Part shown: piece by piece, positions 17,544-26,229 of the stretch
Numbering within the stretch: the stretch's first letter is position 1
Layout of the letters: each line of letters opens with the position of its first letter
Assembly: GCA_016200325.1 (NCBI GenBank)
Contig: JACQEZ010000001.1
Coordinates: 248,001-312,000 of the forward strand
Direction of reading: 5' to 3'
Origin: Candidatus Manganitrophaceae bacterium
GTDB lineage: Bacteria > Nitrospirota > Nitrospiria > SBBL01 > Manganitrophaceae
DNA: 64,000 bases
Made by a program: the position numbers and the translations under genes
The notes under the pieces: generated by a model
Database searches by the model: none
What the model saw: the letters and a program-made list of their open reading frames with translations, nothing else
Told to the model about the DNA's origin: nothing

Positions 17544-20177
17544 TCAAAAGGCATGCCCGGCGCCGAGGTAATAATGGGGCCTGCTTTCCGCTTTGACCGG
17601 GGAGTCGATCGGGATCGCCACGTCGACCCGAAAGATCACCGGATAGAAGCCGAACGCATCGATGTACCAACGGATTCCCGATCCGACATCGAATTTGTAA
17701 TGGGTCAGGGAGAACAAAGTCTGATAGTCGGCCGCGTTCCCGCTGTCGACAAAAAGAACGTTCTGTAGGGTGTGGGTCAGCATCAGCCCCATCATGTTGA
17801 CATCGGTCTCATAATAAAGCGGAAAGCGATATTCGATCGAGACCAGCGTCATGTTGCTCCCCTCGAAACGGAGCGGAACAAACCCCCGCATGGCATCTTC
17901 ACCCCCCAGGAAAAACCGGCTTTTCTTGAAAAGGCTGCCGACCGATTCTCCCCAAAAAAAACGACCGACGATCTCGTGGTAATTGGAGAGCGCGTACGAT
18001 CGGCGCAGATCGATGCTGCCGGCGAAGAGCGATTGATAGAGCCCGCCGGTGAAGCGCTGATCGAATCCCAAGGTGAGATTGCTCTTCGGATACCGCCCGG
18101 TGAGCCGCTGGACGAAGCCGGCCAGCGGAATCTCAGGAACGTTCAGCGCATAACCGAGATGGAGGGTCCCGGCCGGCTTCTGCGGAGGGGAGTCAATGGG
18201 GGTCTCCGGCGCTTGATAGACCACGCCGAATGTCCCCGTTTGATATCGTTTTAAGACGTGGCTGAGGAAAACGCCCCCCGCTTCACCGATATCCGAGTGG
18301 GAATAATCGACGGTGATCCCATTCTGATCGTCATACATCCGCTGGAACAGGAGCTCCCCGGAGTAGGTGAACGTTCGGGTGTTGACGTTATAGTCGGGTG
18401 TCGGAAAATCGGTGACCAGCACCTTCCAGCGGTTGGGATACCGGTTGTTCAACGGATTGGTATCGCTCGACTGATGGCTCGGGTCGATCTCCACCGAGGT
18501 GATCGGAGAAGGGGTGATCAGGAGCCCTTCATAGGAATTCTCCTCCCCCGTCCAAAAGAGCGGAATCTGCGTTCCATTCTTTTCCTCGGCCAGGATCTCA
18601 ATCGGCTCCACGCCGATCCCTTTTTTTTCGACGAGAATCGACGTCAGATATCCCTCTTCCACCTTTTTCTTTGAGATCTTCGAGAGACCGAAGTCGAGCG
18701 CCGGGCTCGCCGAGAGCCATTGATCGATAAGCGGGTCCAAATTCGTTCCCGAGAGCCGGTAGAGGATCCGGCGGAAAGTGGGGGTTCCGCCCGCCGCCAC
18801 CTCTTGCAGATAGGCAGCGACTGCTTCCTCCACCTTCTGCTCGCCGACGAGGTTTCGGATCCGATCAAAGATCGTCGCCCCATCCGCCTGAGAGGCGTTG
18901 AAGAATTGAATGTCTTCGTTGACGGTATGAGCGGACGACTCGCTGAAATAGACCTGTCGGAGCGGAAGGTCCTTCGAGTAGAGAATGTCGTCGATGAATG
19001 GGATAAATCCGAGCGGTGTCAACCAAGTCGCCAGGGTTGGCCGCGGACCGTATTTGTCTTGAAAAAAGCGCTGGGTTTCGAGGCTTCCGAGCCCCTCGAT
19101 GACCCAGGCCTCTTCCTGGGGGAGCTTTTCGCGCCATAAAAGGATAAAGAGGCCTCTCGCGATCCGCATTCTGTGAAAGCGCTTCAGGAGGGGGAACGTC
19201 TTAAAGAGCTTGGTGCTCAAAAAAAGGATACCGGCCCCAGGGGTCGCCAGATCCTGATAAAGATGTGATTCGGTGAGTTGAAGCTGTGTCGGCGGAAGGG
19301 GCCCCGCGGTTCTTAAAAAGAAGGAGGTTGCCTCATCGACCGTCCGCAACACCCCCTTCGCATAAATCCGATCTTCCGATCGAAAGTGATAGGTCAGCAC
19401 CACCGGCCCGATTGTTTTCTCCTTCTGAACCGGACGCAATCCGATCGAGAGAGAAAAATAGGGGAGGCGATCGGCTTCGAATAAAAACGTCCGCCACGCG
19501 CCGGTTTCATAAACCCCTTTCCAGGGAACCGAAGCGATCAGGTCCCGGTCGGACGGGAGGGTAAAATAGATCTTCCATCCGCTCGGCGCGGGAGGGAGGA
19601 GAAAATTCCATTGATCGTCCCGGCGGGCGGCGAGATAGGGATACCACCCTCCCTGCAACGTCACTAGGTTTCGGTATTGTCCGAAGACGCCATATTTCTC
19701 CGGAATCACCGTCGTGAAGTGAACGATGACGTCGAACGACTCTCCCGGACCGATCGGGCGGGGGAGCGGCACCCGCATCAGCATGTTGTTTTTGAACAAC
19801 TCCGGAAAAGAGGAGAGGCTATCGCCGTGAGCATCTTGGATGGCGGTCACTTCCATTTCACCGGTGTTGAATCCGACCGGATAGGTCTGCTGAAAGGCGG
19901 TGATTTCGGCGCGGGGATCTTTTTCCAGGTAGAGATTCGGATAAAGGAAGAGATAGATCTCCGAGAGGGGGACGGGGCTTTCGTTGGTGAAGTGAATCGT
20001 CTCCGACCCGTAGATCCGCTGCGTCGTTTCGGAATAGGCCGCGACAATCTGATATTCGGGCTGATATTCGGGAGAGGCTGCCCAGGCCGACGAAAAACCG
20101 AAGAGCAGAAAGAGGGGAAGGAGTAGGATCATCTCCTCGATTATAACATTTCGGGGGAGGCCCATAGAAACGGTCAT
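17544..20177 (-). CDS. M1-peptidase-like domain fused to a BamA-type outer-membrane barrel
   Basis: After a signal peptide (hydrophobic run ending SSAWA) the first roughly 500 residues follow the M1 aminopeptidase plan: a beta-rich N-domain, then a helical domain where HExxH should stand. That site reads RMRIARGLFILLW, so the zinc ligands are gone, while the later Glu survives in WVIEGLGSLETQ. From about residue 600 a beta-barrel of the BamA/TamA surface-antigen type follows, with the signature FFLGGEDAMRGF, VLFVDSGNA and VGSGIRW, ending in Phe as outer-membrane proteins do. I infer an exported, catalytically dead peptidase fold carried by an outer-membrane pore. The start could also be ATG 20132. 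Confidence 0.8.
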   Translation of the reverse strand: MTVSMGLPRNVIIEEMILLLPLFLLFGFSSAWAASPEYQPEYQIVAAYSETTQRIYGSETIHFTNESPVPLSEIYLFLYPNLYLEKDPRAEITAFQQTYPVGFNTGEMEVTAIQDAHGDSLSSFPELFKNNMLMRVPLPRPIGPGESFDVIVHFTTVIPEKYGVFGQYRNLVTLQGGWYPYLAARRDDQWNFLLPPAPSGWKIYFTLPSDRDLIASVPWKGVYETGAWRTFLFEADRLPYFSLSIGLRPVQKEKTIGPVVLTYHFRSEDRIYAKGVLRTVDEATSFFLRTAGPLPPTQLQLTESHLYQDLATPGAGILFLSTKLFKTFPLLKRFHRMRIARGLFILLWREKLPQEEAWVIEGLGSLETQRFFQDKYGPRPTLATWLTPLGFIPFIDDILYSKDLPLRQVYFSESSAHTVNEDIQFFNASQADGATIFDRIRNLVGEQKVEEAVAAYLQEVAAGGTPTFRRILYRLSGTNLDPLIDQWLSASPALDFGLSKISKKKVEEGYLTSILVEKKGIGVEPIEILAEEKNGTQIPLFWTGEENSYEGLLITPSPITSVEIDPSHQSSDTNPLNNRYPNRWKVLVTDFPTPDYNVNTRTFTYSGELLFQRMYDDQNGITVDYSHSDIGEAGGVFLSHVLKRYQTGTFGVVYQAPETPIDSPPQKPAGTLHLGYALNVPEIPLAGFVQRLTGRYPKSNLTLGFDQRFTGGLYQSLFAGSIDLRRSYALSNYHEIVGRFFWGESVGSLFKKSRFFLGGEDAMRGFVPLRFEGSNMTLVSIEYRFPLYYETDVNMMGLMLTHTLQNVLFVDSGNAADYQTLFSLTHYKFDVGSGIRWYIDAFGFYPVIFRVDVAIPIDSPVKAESRPHYYLGAGHAF

Positions 20178-20257
20178 TGATCATCCCAGCGATTTTTCAT
20201 TTTATATGGACATATAGAACGGCTGCGCGTTGATCTCCGAGCGCTTCGGACCCCCCT

Positions 20258-20286
20258 TTGCAGAAGCCGGTCATCGCGCCTATAAT
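20258..20286 (+). promoter_or_regulatory. promoter of the ferredoxin-MBL gene
   Basis: TTGCAG (20258-20263), 17 bases, perfect TATAAT (20281-20286), 43 bases before ATG 20329. It rules out the earlier in-frame start at 20230. Confidence 0.7.
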
Positions 20287-20328
20287 GAACTTTTATGGGT
20301 CGGGATTTACTTTCGGCAGGAGCAGAAG

Positions 20329-21213
20329 ATGGCAGATCTGAGAAAACGGCTGGCAACCAATGTGGCGGGCAATTTTTTCGTCGATGCTACCTGCATTAAT
20401 TGCGACGCTTGCCGACAACTCGCGCCGAAGAGCTTCAAAGAGTCGGGCGACTACTCCACCGTCGTTCATCAACCGGACGGGGATGAGGAGTTGGATCAGG
20501 CGTATCAGGCGTTGCTCGCCTGTCCGGTCGGTTCCATCGGCGCCGAGCGGGGTGATAAATTGCGATTGAAGAAGGCGATGGGACGTTTTCCGATTCTTCT
20601 GGACGATGGGGTCTATTATAACGGATTTCATTCGGCAAAATCGTTCGGCGGAAACAGCTACTTCATTTGCCATCCCGCCGGCAACTGGCTGATCGACTCC
20701 CCCCGCTATGTGCGGCCGCTGACCGACGCCTTCGAAGAGAAGGGGGGCCTCCGCTACATTTTCCTGACGCACGAAGACGATGTGGCCGATGCCTCTCTCT
20801 ACGCAAAACATTTCGGCGCGACCCGGATCATTCATCGGGCCGATGCGGCGGCGTCGCCGGTGGCGGAGTGGATTGTGGAAGGAGAGGCGCCGATCCCGGT
20901 CTCGGACGCATTTCAAATGATTCCCGTTCCCGGACATACGGAGGGGAGTATTGCCCTGCTGTATGACCGGCGGTTTCTCTTCTCGGGCGATCACCTCTGG
21001 TGGGAGCGGGATCTCGGGGAGCTCGGCGCCCCGGAGCAACTCGTCTGGAACCGGCGGCGGCTGATCGAGTCGATCGCAAAACTGCGTGACCATTCTTTCG
21101 AATGGCTTCTTCCGGGGCATGGAGATCGGGTTCACCTGACGCCGGCCGAGATGACGGCCCATTTGGAACGCCTGCTTGGATACCGAATCGGGATGCGACG
21201 GCGGGTGTATTGA
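20329..21213 (+). CDS. 4Fe-4S ferredoxin / metallo-beta-lactamase fold fusion
   Basis: Residues about 15-75 form a single-cluster ferredoxin with CINCDAC and a distant CP (LLACPVG), enough for one 4Fe-4S centre. Residues about 80-290 are a metallo-beta-lactamase fold with GHTEGS, FSGDHL and LPGHGD. The first metal motif reads THEDDVAD in place of HxHxDH, a variant I know from ferredoxin-linked members of this superfamily. AGGAG precedes ATG 20329. A redox-linked hydrolase or sulfur/thiol role is possible; the substrate is unknown. Confidence 0.85.
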   Translation: MADLRKRLATNVAGNFFVDATCINCDACRQLAPKSFKESGDYSTVVHQPDGDEELDQAYQALLACPVGSIGAERGDKLRLKKAMGRFPILLDDGVYYNGFHSAKSFGGNSYFICHPAGNWLIDSPRYVRPLTDAFEEKGGLRYIFLTHEDDVADASLYAKHFGATRIIHRADAAASPVAEWIVEGEAPIPVSDAFQMIPVPGHTEGSIALLYDRRFLFSGDHLWWERDLGELGAPEQLVWNRRRLIESIAKLRDHSFEWLLPGHGDRVHLTPAEMTAHLERLLGYRIGMRRRVY

Positions 21214-21271
21214 AGTGGCGGCGACAGAGCGGAAAAAATGGGTTTCGGATCAGCCGCGTCGACCTCCCCCT

Positions 21272-21955
21272 TCAGTCCTCCTCCCGATTTCCGCCGACGA
21301 TCAGCGTAATTTCTCCTTTCACCGTCTTCTTCCCGATCTTTTCCAAGACCTCCGTCACATTTCCACGAATGAACTCTTCGAAGAGCTTGGTCATCTCGCG
21401 CGCGACCACGACAGGGCGATCGCCGAGGGCGGCGCGGATCTCTTCGAGAAGGCCGATGATCCGATAGGGAGATTCGTAAAAGATCAGGGTACGGGGATCG
21501 GTACGGAGCTGTTCCAGCCGGCGGGCGCGGGCCCCTTTCTTTTTCGGAAGGAAACCTTCAAAGACGAATCGGTCGGTCGGGAGGGCGGAGACGGAGAGGG
21601 CGGCGATCGCGGCCGCCGGCCCCGGAATCGGACTGACCGGAAGTCCGGCGCGCGTTGCCTCGCGGATGAGATAAAAGCCGGGGTCGGAGAGGGTGGGGGT
21701 GCCGGCGTCGGCGACGAGCGCAATCGAGGCCCCCTCCACCATTTTGGAGAGCAAAAGCGGTGTCTTCTCTTCCTTGTTGAAGTCATGATAGCTGGTGAGC
21801 GGCGTGTGAATGTCGAAATGGGAGAGCAGCTTTTGGGTATGGCGGGTGTCCTCCGCTGCGATGGTTGAAACCTCTTTGAGGATGCGGAGGGCGCGGTGGG
21901 TAATGTCTTCCAAGTTTCCGATGGGGGTGCTGACGATGTAAAGCGTTCCCGGCAT
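21272..21955 (-). CDS. rsmI: 16S rRNA 2'-O-ribose methyltransferase (C1402)
   Basis: The tetrapyrrole-methylase fold is clear: TLYIVSTPIGNLEDIT at the N terminus, EDTRHTQKLL, VADAGTPTLSDPG, PIPGPAAAIAALSVSG-like segment and FYESPYRI. RsmI methylates the decoding-centre residue C1402. At 227 residues it stops after the catalytic domain and lacks the roughly 50-residue C-terminal extension of the E. coli enzyme. It follows gmhA by 12 bases. Confidence 0.94.
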   Translation of the reverse strand: MPGTLYIVSTPIGNLEDITHRALRILKEVSTIAAEDTRHTQKLLSHFDIHTPLTSYHDFNKEEKTPLLLSKMVEGASIALVADAGTPTLSDPGFYLIREATRAGLPVSPIPGPAAAIAALSVSALPTDRFVFEGFLPKKKGARARRLEQLRTDPRTLIFYESPYRIIGLLEEIRAALGDRPVVVAREMTKLFEEFIRGNVTEVLEKIGKKTVKGEITLIVGGNREED

Positions 21956-21967
21956 GGAGGCGAGACG

Positions 21968-22552
21968 TTAGGAGAGAGACTGCTCGACCAAGAGGCAGAG
22001 AAGATGGCCGATCAGGATGTGCGATTCTTGAATCCGGGCGGTGCTGGAGGAAGGGACCTTCAGGCAGAGATCCACCTGTGAACCGAGCTTGCCCCCTTTT
22101 TCGCCGGTGAGGCCGATTGTTTTTGCTCCCTTTGCTTTTGCGGTGGCAATCCCTTCCAAGACGTTGGAGGAATTCCCGCTGGTGCTGATTCCAATGACGA
22201 CATCGGCCGGGCCGGCCCACGCCTCGACCTGGCGCGAAAAGATCTTGCTGTAGTCGTAATCGTTGCCGATGGCGGTAAGCGTCGAGCTGTTGGTCGTCAA
22301 CGCAATCGCCGGCAGCGCCCGTCGTTCTCGCTCGAACCGTCCGACTAATTCCGCCGCGATATGTTGCGCGTCGCCGGCGCTCCCGCCGTTTCCAAAAAGA
22401 ATCAGCTTGCCGCCATTCCGGTACGATTGAACGATCCAATCGGCCGCCTGCGCGATCTCCGGGACCATCGTCCGAACGATTCCTTCCTTAACCTGGATGC
22501 TCTCATGGAGGGTGCGGCGGATCGTTTCGCTCGCGGGGTCTTGCGTTGCCAC
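21968..22552 (-). CDS. gmhA: phosphoheptose isomerase (SIS domain)
   Basis: GmhA converts sedoheptulose 7-phosphate to heptose 7-phosphate for the lipopolysaccharide inner core. The SIS fold shows LILFGNGGSAGDAQHIAAEL and GISTSGNSSNVLEGI, and a C-terminal QESHILIGHLLC helix. GTG 22552 is chosen over the longer frame because AAGGAG lies 7 bases upstream, giving 194 residues, the usual size. Its presence implies a heptose-containing outer membrane. Confidence 0.92.
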   Translation of the reverse strand: MATQDPASETIRRTLHESIQVKEGIVRTMVPEIAQAADWIVQSYRNGGKLILFGNGGSAGDAQHIAAELVGRFERERRALPAIALTTNSSTLTAIGNDYDYSKIFSRQVEAWAGPADVVIGISTSGNSSNVLEGIATAKAKGAKTIGLTGEKGGKLGSQVDLCLKVPSSSTARIQESHILIGHLLCLLVEQSLS

Positions 22553-22688
22553 GGATGACTCCTTAAAGATATGCAAAGAAATATGCAAGATGTTTAATTT
22601 TGGGATTGATTGTAAGCGTACACGGTTCTCCAGGTGGAGTCAAGATTTGACTTTGGTATCCAAAAAGGTTCAAAATTCTATCATTTGC

Positions 22689-22717
22689 TTGCCAATTCCA
22701 TTTCTTTTTCGTATACT
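22689..22717 (+). promoter_or_regulatory. promoter of ugd
   Basis: TTGCCA (22689-22694), 17 bases, TATACT (22712-22717), 36 bases before ATG 22753, in the divergent gap between gmhA and ugd. Confidence 0.65.
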
Positions 22718-22752
22718 TTTGAAATTTATCGATCAGAAAAGAGAGGAAAACG

Positions 22753-24054
22753 ATGAATATTGCTGTGATCGGCACCGGTTATGTCGGTCTGGTGACCGGG
22801 GCCTGTTTTGCGGAATTCGGGGTTACCGTCACCTGCGTCGATAAAGAAGAAGCAAAGATCGCCGCGCTTAAAAAAGGGATTATCCCGATCTATGAGCCCG
22901 GTTTGGAAGAGCTCGTTAAGAAGAACGTGCAGAACAAGCGGCTCTCCTTCACGACCGATACGGTTGAAGCGATTCAGGGGGCCTTGGTCATTTTTATCGC
23001 CGTCGGAACCCCCGACCGGGGAGACGGCATGGCCGATCTCTCCTACATCGAAAAGGTCGCCGAGACGATCGCCGAAAATATGAACGGCTACAAGGTGGTT
23101 GTGACGAAGAGCACCGTCCCGGTCGGAACCGGAGAGCGGATTCGGAGCATCATCGGAAACCGCCAAAAAGAACATTTCGATTTTGATATCGTCTCCAATC
23201 CGGAGTTTCTGCGGGAAGGATCGGCGATTGAAGATTTCCTCCGGCCGAACCGGGTGGTCATCGGGGCGAACAGCCAGCAGGCGGTCGCCATCATGCGCGA
23301 TCTCTATCGGCCGCTCTATCTGATTGAGACGCCGCTGCTGATCACCGACGTTCCGACGGCGGAGATGATCAAATATGCGTCGAACGCCTTTCTGGCGACC
23401 AAGATCACCTTTATCAACGAGATTGCCAACCTCTGCGAAAACGTTGGCGCCAATGTCCAGCAGGTGGCGAAGGGGATGGGGCTCGACGGCCGGATCGGCT
23501 CCAAGTTCTTACACCCCGGTCCCGGATACGGCGGTTCCTGTTTTCCGAAGGATGTCTCGGCGCTGGCACAGATCGCACAACAAAGCGGTTATGAATTCAG
23601 GCTTGTCAATGCCGTCATCGATGTAAATAAACGGCAGAAAGAGCGGATGGCGGAGAAGATCGAAAAAGAGGTCGGAAACCTTCAAGGAAAACAGATCGGC
23701 ATCCTCGGCCTCTCGTTTAAGCCGAACACCGATGACATGCGGGAGGCGCCGTCGATCGCCATCATTGAGGCGCTTCAAGCAAAAGGGGCACGGATTGTCG
23801 CCCATGATCCGGCGGCGATGGATGAGGCGAGGAAGGTCTTAAAAGAGGTGAAGTATGCCGAAGATGTTTATTCAGTCGCCGATGGGTCGGATGCGCTCAT
23901 CCTGATGACCGAGTGGAACCCGTTTCGAAATTTAAATCTGGAGGAGATCAAGAAGCGGCTGAAAAGCCCGATTTTCATCGACCTTCGAAATGTGTATGAG
24001 CCGAAGCGGATGGCCGACCTCGGATTCAAATACAGCAGCGTCGGAAGGCCGTAA
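22753..24054 (+). CDS. ugd: UDP-glucose 6-dehydrogenase
   Basis: Ugd oxidises UDP-glucose to UDP-glucuronate, a precursor of capsule, exopolysaccharide or modified lipid A. The 433-residue protein has the NAD motif VIGTGYVGLVTGACFAE, STVPVGTGER, NPEFLREGSA and the catalytic-Cys segment GPGYGGSCFPKD, and the C-terminal domain GLSFKPNTDDMREAPS. GAGG precedes ATG 22753. It stands as a single gene here; no glycosyltransferases adjoin it. Confidence 0.96.
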   Translation: MNIAVIGTGYVGLVTGACFAEFGVTVTCVDKEEAKIAALKKGIIPIYEPGLEELVKKNVQNKRLSFTTDTVEAIQGALVIFIAVGTPDRGDGMADLSYIEKVAETIAENMNGYKVVVTKSTVPVGTGERIRSIIGNRQKEHFDFDIVSNPEFLREGSAIEDFLRPNRVVIGANSQQAVAIMRDLYRPLYLIETPLLITDVPTAEMIKYASNAFLATKITFINEIANLCENVGANVQQVAKGMGLDGRIGSKFLHPGPGYGGSCFPKDVSALAQIAQQSGYEFRLVNAVIDVNKRQKERMAEKIEKEVGNLQGKQIGILGLSFKPNTDDMREAPSIAIIEALQAKGARIVAHDPAAMDEARKVLKEVKYAEDVYSVADGSDALILMTEWNPFRNLNLEEIKKRLKSPIFIDLRNVYEPKRMADLGFKYSSVGRP

Positions 24055-24112
24055 CAGAAGAGGATCTGAATTTTATTTTGAGCGGACGGCTGATCGCGGA
24101 CGTCTTTTTCCC

Positions 24113-25252
24113 TTAATCTCCCCGGTACTGCGCGACCCCGCCGAACGTTCCGAACCATTTGTGGCCTTGGCGATCGATGGCGATGGCGTAGACGGCACCG
24201 AGCCCTTCCTTTTCGGTGAAATTGATGAAAGTCCGGCCGTCGAACCGGCTCACCCCCCCTTCCGTTCCGATCCACAAGATTCCCTTCGAATCGATTTTAA
24301 GGGCATGCACCATATTCCCGGCAAGGCCGTCCTGCTTTGTATAACTCTTCCAGCTTTTCCCGTCAAAGAGAGAGAGCCCGCCGCCGAGGGTCCCAACCCA
24401 AAGCCGGTTTTGAGCGTCGATGACCGAGGAGACGACATAGTTCGGGTTGTATTCGAGCGGCTTTTCTCCCCCCTGGTGGTGTTTCGGAACAAATTGAAGG
24501 TCTGACGCTTCCGGCGGCTTGACCCGGCCGACGTCGGCGCCGACCCCCTCTTTGTTGGTCCAGCTCTTCCAGCGCTTCCCATCAAAACGGCTTACCCCCC
24601 CTTCGGTGCCGAACCAGAAGGTCCCTTTTTGATCTTGCGCGAGGGTGTAAACCCATTTGTCGATGAGGCCGTCCTCGGTGGTGTAGGTCTGGAAATATTT
24701 TCCGTCGAATCGGCTGACCCCTTTCCAGGTGGCCACCCACATGGTCCCCTTCGGATCGAAGTGGACCCCATAGACCCAGAGATCGCCGAGCCCTTTGCCT
24801 CTGACAAACCGGGTCCAGGCATTCTCATAATTCGCGATCGATCCGCTGCCGTAGGGGGTGTAGGTGGTCCATTGCTTTCCGTCGAACTTGCTCAATCCCC
24901 CCCCGTAGGTGCCGATCCATTTGTTCCCCTTTGGATCGATGGCCACCGTGTGGATGATGTTGGAGAGGAGCCCATCTTTGGTCGTATAGGCCTTCTGTTC
25001 CTCCCGCGCCATGTCATATCGGAGGAGGCCGTTCGATGTGCCGATCCAGAGAACATCCCCCTCGATCGTCAGTGCCCGAACGATTGAAAAGAGGGTGAAG
25101 AAACTCCAGCTCTCTTCCGGCGGTGCGTGTGGGTTGGGAGCCGAGGCCGCGGGGCGGGGGATCAGGAACTGGAAAATAAAAACCAGTGAGGCAAAAAAGA
25201 TGATCCGCGTTGGGTTCAGGAAGCTTCTTCGGAGGTTTCGTTTAACGTTCAT
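24113..25252 (-). CDS. exported seven-bladed propeller (two-component-regulator propeller type)
   Basis: After an N-terminal signal/anchor (about residues 15-38) the protein is a chain of about seven repeats of the kind W-I-G-T-x-G-G-L-S-K-F-D-G, each followed by W-x-x-Y-T-x-x-D-G-L. These repeats form the sensor propellers of hybrid two-component kinases, but here the propeller stands alone with no kinase. It is the last gene of a leftward operon behind an RHS-like protein and two triheme cytochromes, 20 bases after the former. A binding or scaffold role on the cell surface is inferred. Confidence 0.85.
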   Translation of the reverse strand: MNVKRNLRRSFLNPTRIIFFASLVFIFQFLIPRPAASAPNPHAPPEESWSFFTLFSIVRALTIEGDVLWIGTSNGLLRYDMAREEQKAYTTKDGLLSNIIHTVAIDPKGNKWIGTYGGGLSKFDGKQWTTYTPYGSGSIANYENAWTRFVRGKGLGDLWVYGVHFDPKGTMWVATWKGVSRFDGKYFQTYTTEDGLIDKWVYTLAQDQKGTFWFGTEGGVSRFDGKRWKSWTNKEGVGADVGRVKPPEASDLQFVPKHHQGGEKPLEYNPNYVVSSVIDAQNRLWVGTLGGGLSLFDGKSWKSYTKQDGLAGNMVHALKIDSKGILWIGTEGGVSRFDGRTFINFTEKEGLGAVYAIAIDRQGHKWFGTFGGVAQYRGD

Positions 25253-25272
25253 TCAGACGATCGGCTCGATCT

Positions 25273-26115
25273 TCAGGGTGAGTGATACGCGATGGTCCGG
25301 TAGGTCACTCCGGTCGGCTCGAGGGTGGTTTTGTCCGATCGGGTGATCCACTCCTCGGCGGTTTGGGCGATCCAATTTCCGACCGAATCGAATTTATAGG
25401 TGTATTGTTTTTTAAATCGAATCGCCCCCGCCGCATCAAATCGGGTCTCCTCGACCAGCGTTCCCTTCGCGTCATAACGGTAGAGGGTTTTAAAGTCGAG
25501 GGTGCTGACCGCTTCATGCTGCGGATCTTGCGGCTGGACGAGATAGAAGTTTTCTTCGACCTTTCTTCCCTCGGCATCGTAGAGATAGACCCACTTAAAG
25601 TCTTTGGTGCTCTGGACTTGCTGGCGGACCTCTTCGATCAGGTTTCCATTTCTATCGTAGGTGTAGAGTACCTTCGAGAAGAGAACGCCGTTGACCTGGG
25701 TTCGTCTCTCTTCCAGCCGATTTTGCTCGGGATCGAAGGTGTAGGTCCACTTGAAGGTCGGAAACCCTTTGTAATCGTATTCGATCCCTTCTTTCAGGTT
25801 GCCGGTCGGGTCATAGGTAAAGACCGATTTGAAGTTGAGCGCGACGTCTTCATAGAGCTGATCTTCCTGAACTCGATTTCCCTTCAGGTCATAGGTATTC
25901 GAGAGCCAGGGGGTCCGGGCGCTTTCGACCGGTTTTCCCTTTTCGTTCGAAATTTTGGTGAATTCAATGAGGACGGTCTTGACCGGTCCGACGAGGCGCT
26001 CTTGCTCCTTGTCACTCTTTTTCCCGGCCAGTGCCGGATGGACCGAGAGGACGAAAAGTATCAAGGCGATCAGATAGGTTTTCAACAAGGAACTTTTTCG
26101 TTTGTCTAAACGCAT
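25273..26115 (-). CDS. exported RHS/YD-repeat-like protein
   Basis: A signal peptide (MRLDKRKSSLLK, then a hydrophobic run ending PALA) precedes about six tandem beta-strand repeats of the form Y-x-Y-D-x-x-G-N-L-x-E (for example FTYDPTGNLKE, YTYDRNGNLIEE, YLYDAEGRKVEE, YRYDAKGTLVEE). The repeats resemble YD repeats of RHS shells but the protein is far too short (280 residues) to be a toxin shell. ATG 26115 is chosen for the signal peptide; an upstream GTG at 26175 is possible. It sits between triheme cytochrome genes and a propeller gene. Confidence 0.78.
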   Translation of the reverse strand: MRLDKRKSSLLKTYLIALILFVLSVHPALAGKKSDKEQERLVGPVKTVLIEFTKISNEKGKPVESARTPWLSNTYDLKGNRVQEDQLYEDVALNFKSVFTYDPTGNLKEGIEYDYKGFPTFKWTYTFDPEQNRLEERRTQVNGVLFSKVLYTYDRNGNLIEEVRQQVQSTKDFKWVYLYDAEGRKVEENFYLVQPQDPQHEAVSTLDFKTLYRYDAKGTLVEETRFDAAGAIRFKKQYTYKFDSVGNWIAQTAEEWITRSDKTTLEPTGVTYRTIAYHSP

Positions 26116-26229
26116 GACGATCAATGACAAATCAGGAAATAGACCACACCACGCGGTACGATACCGAATCGACACGGACTCTTTCCGCTTGAGAGGGACC
26201 GAGCGACAGCCTCTGTGAAACCCGAGCTC

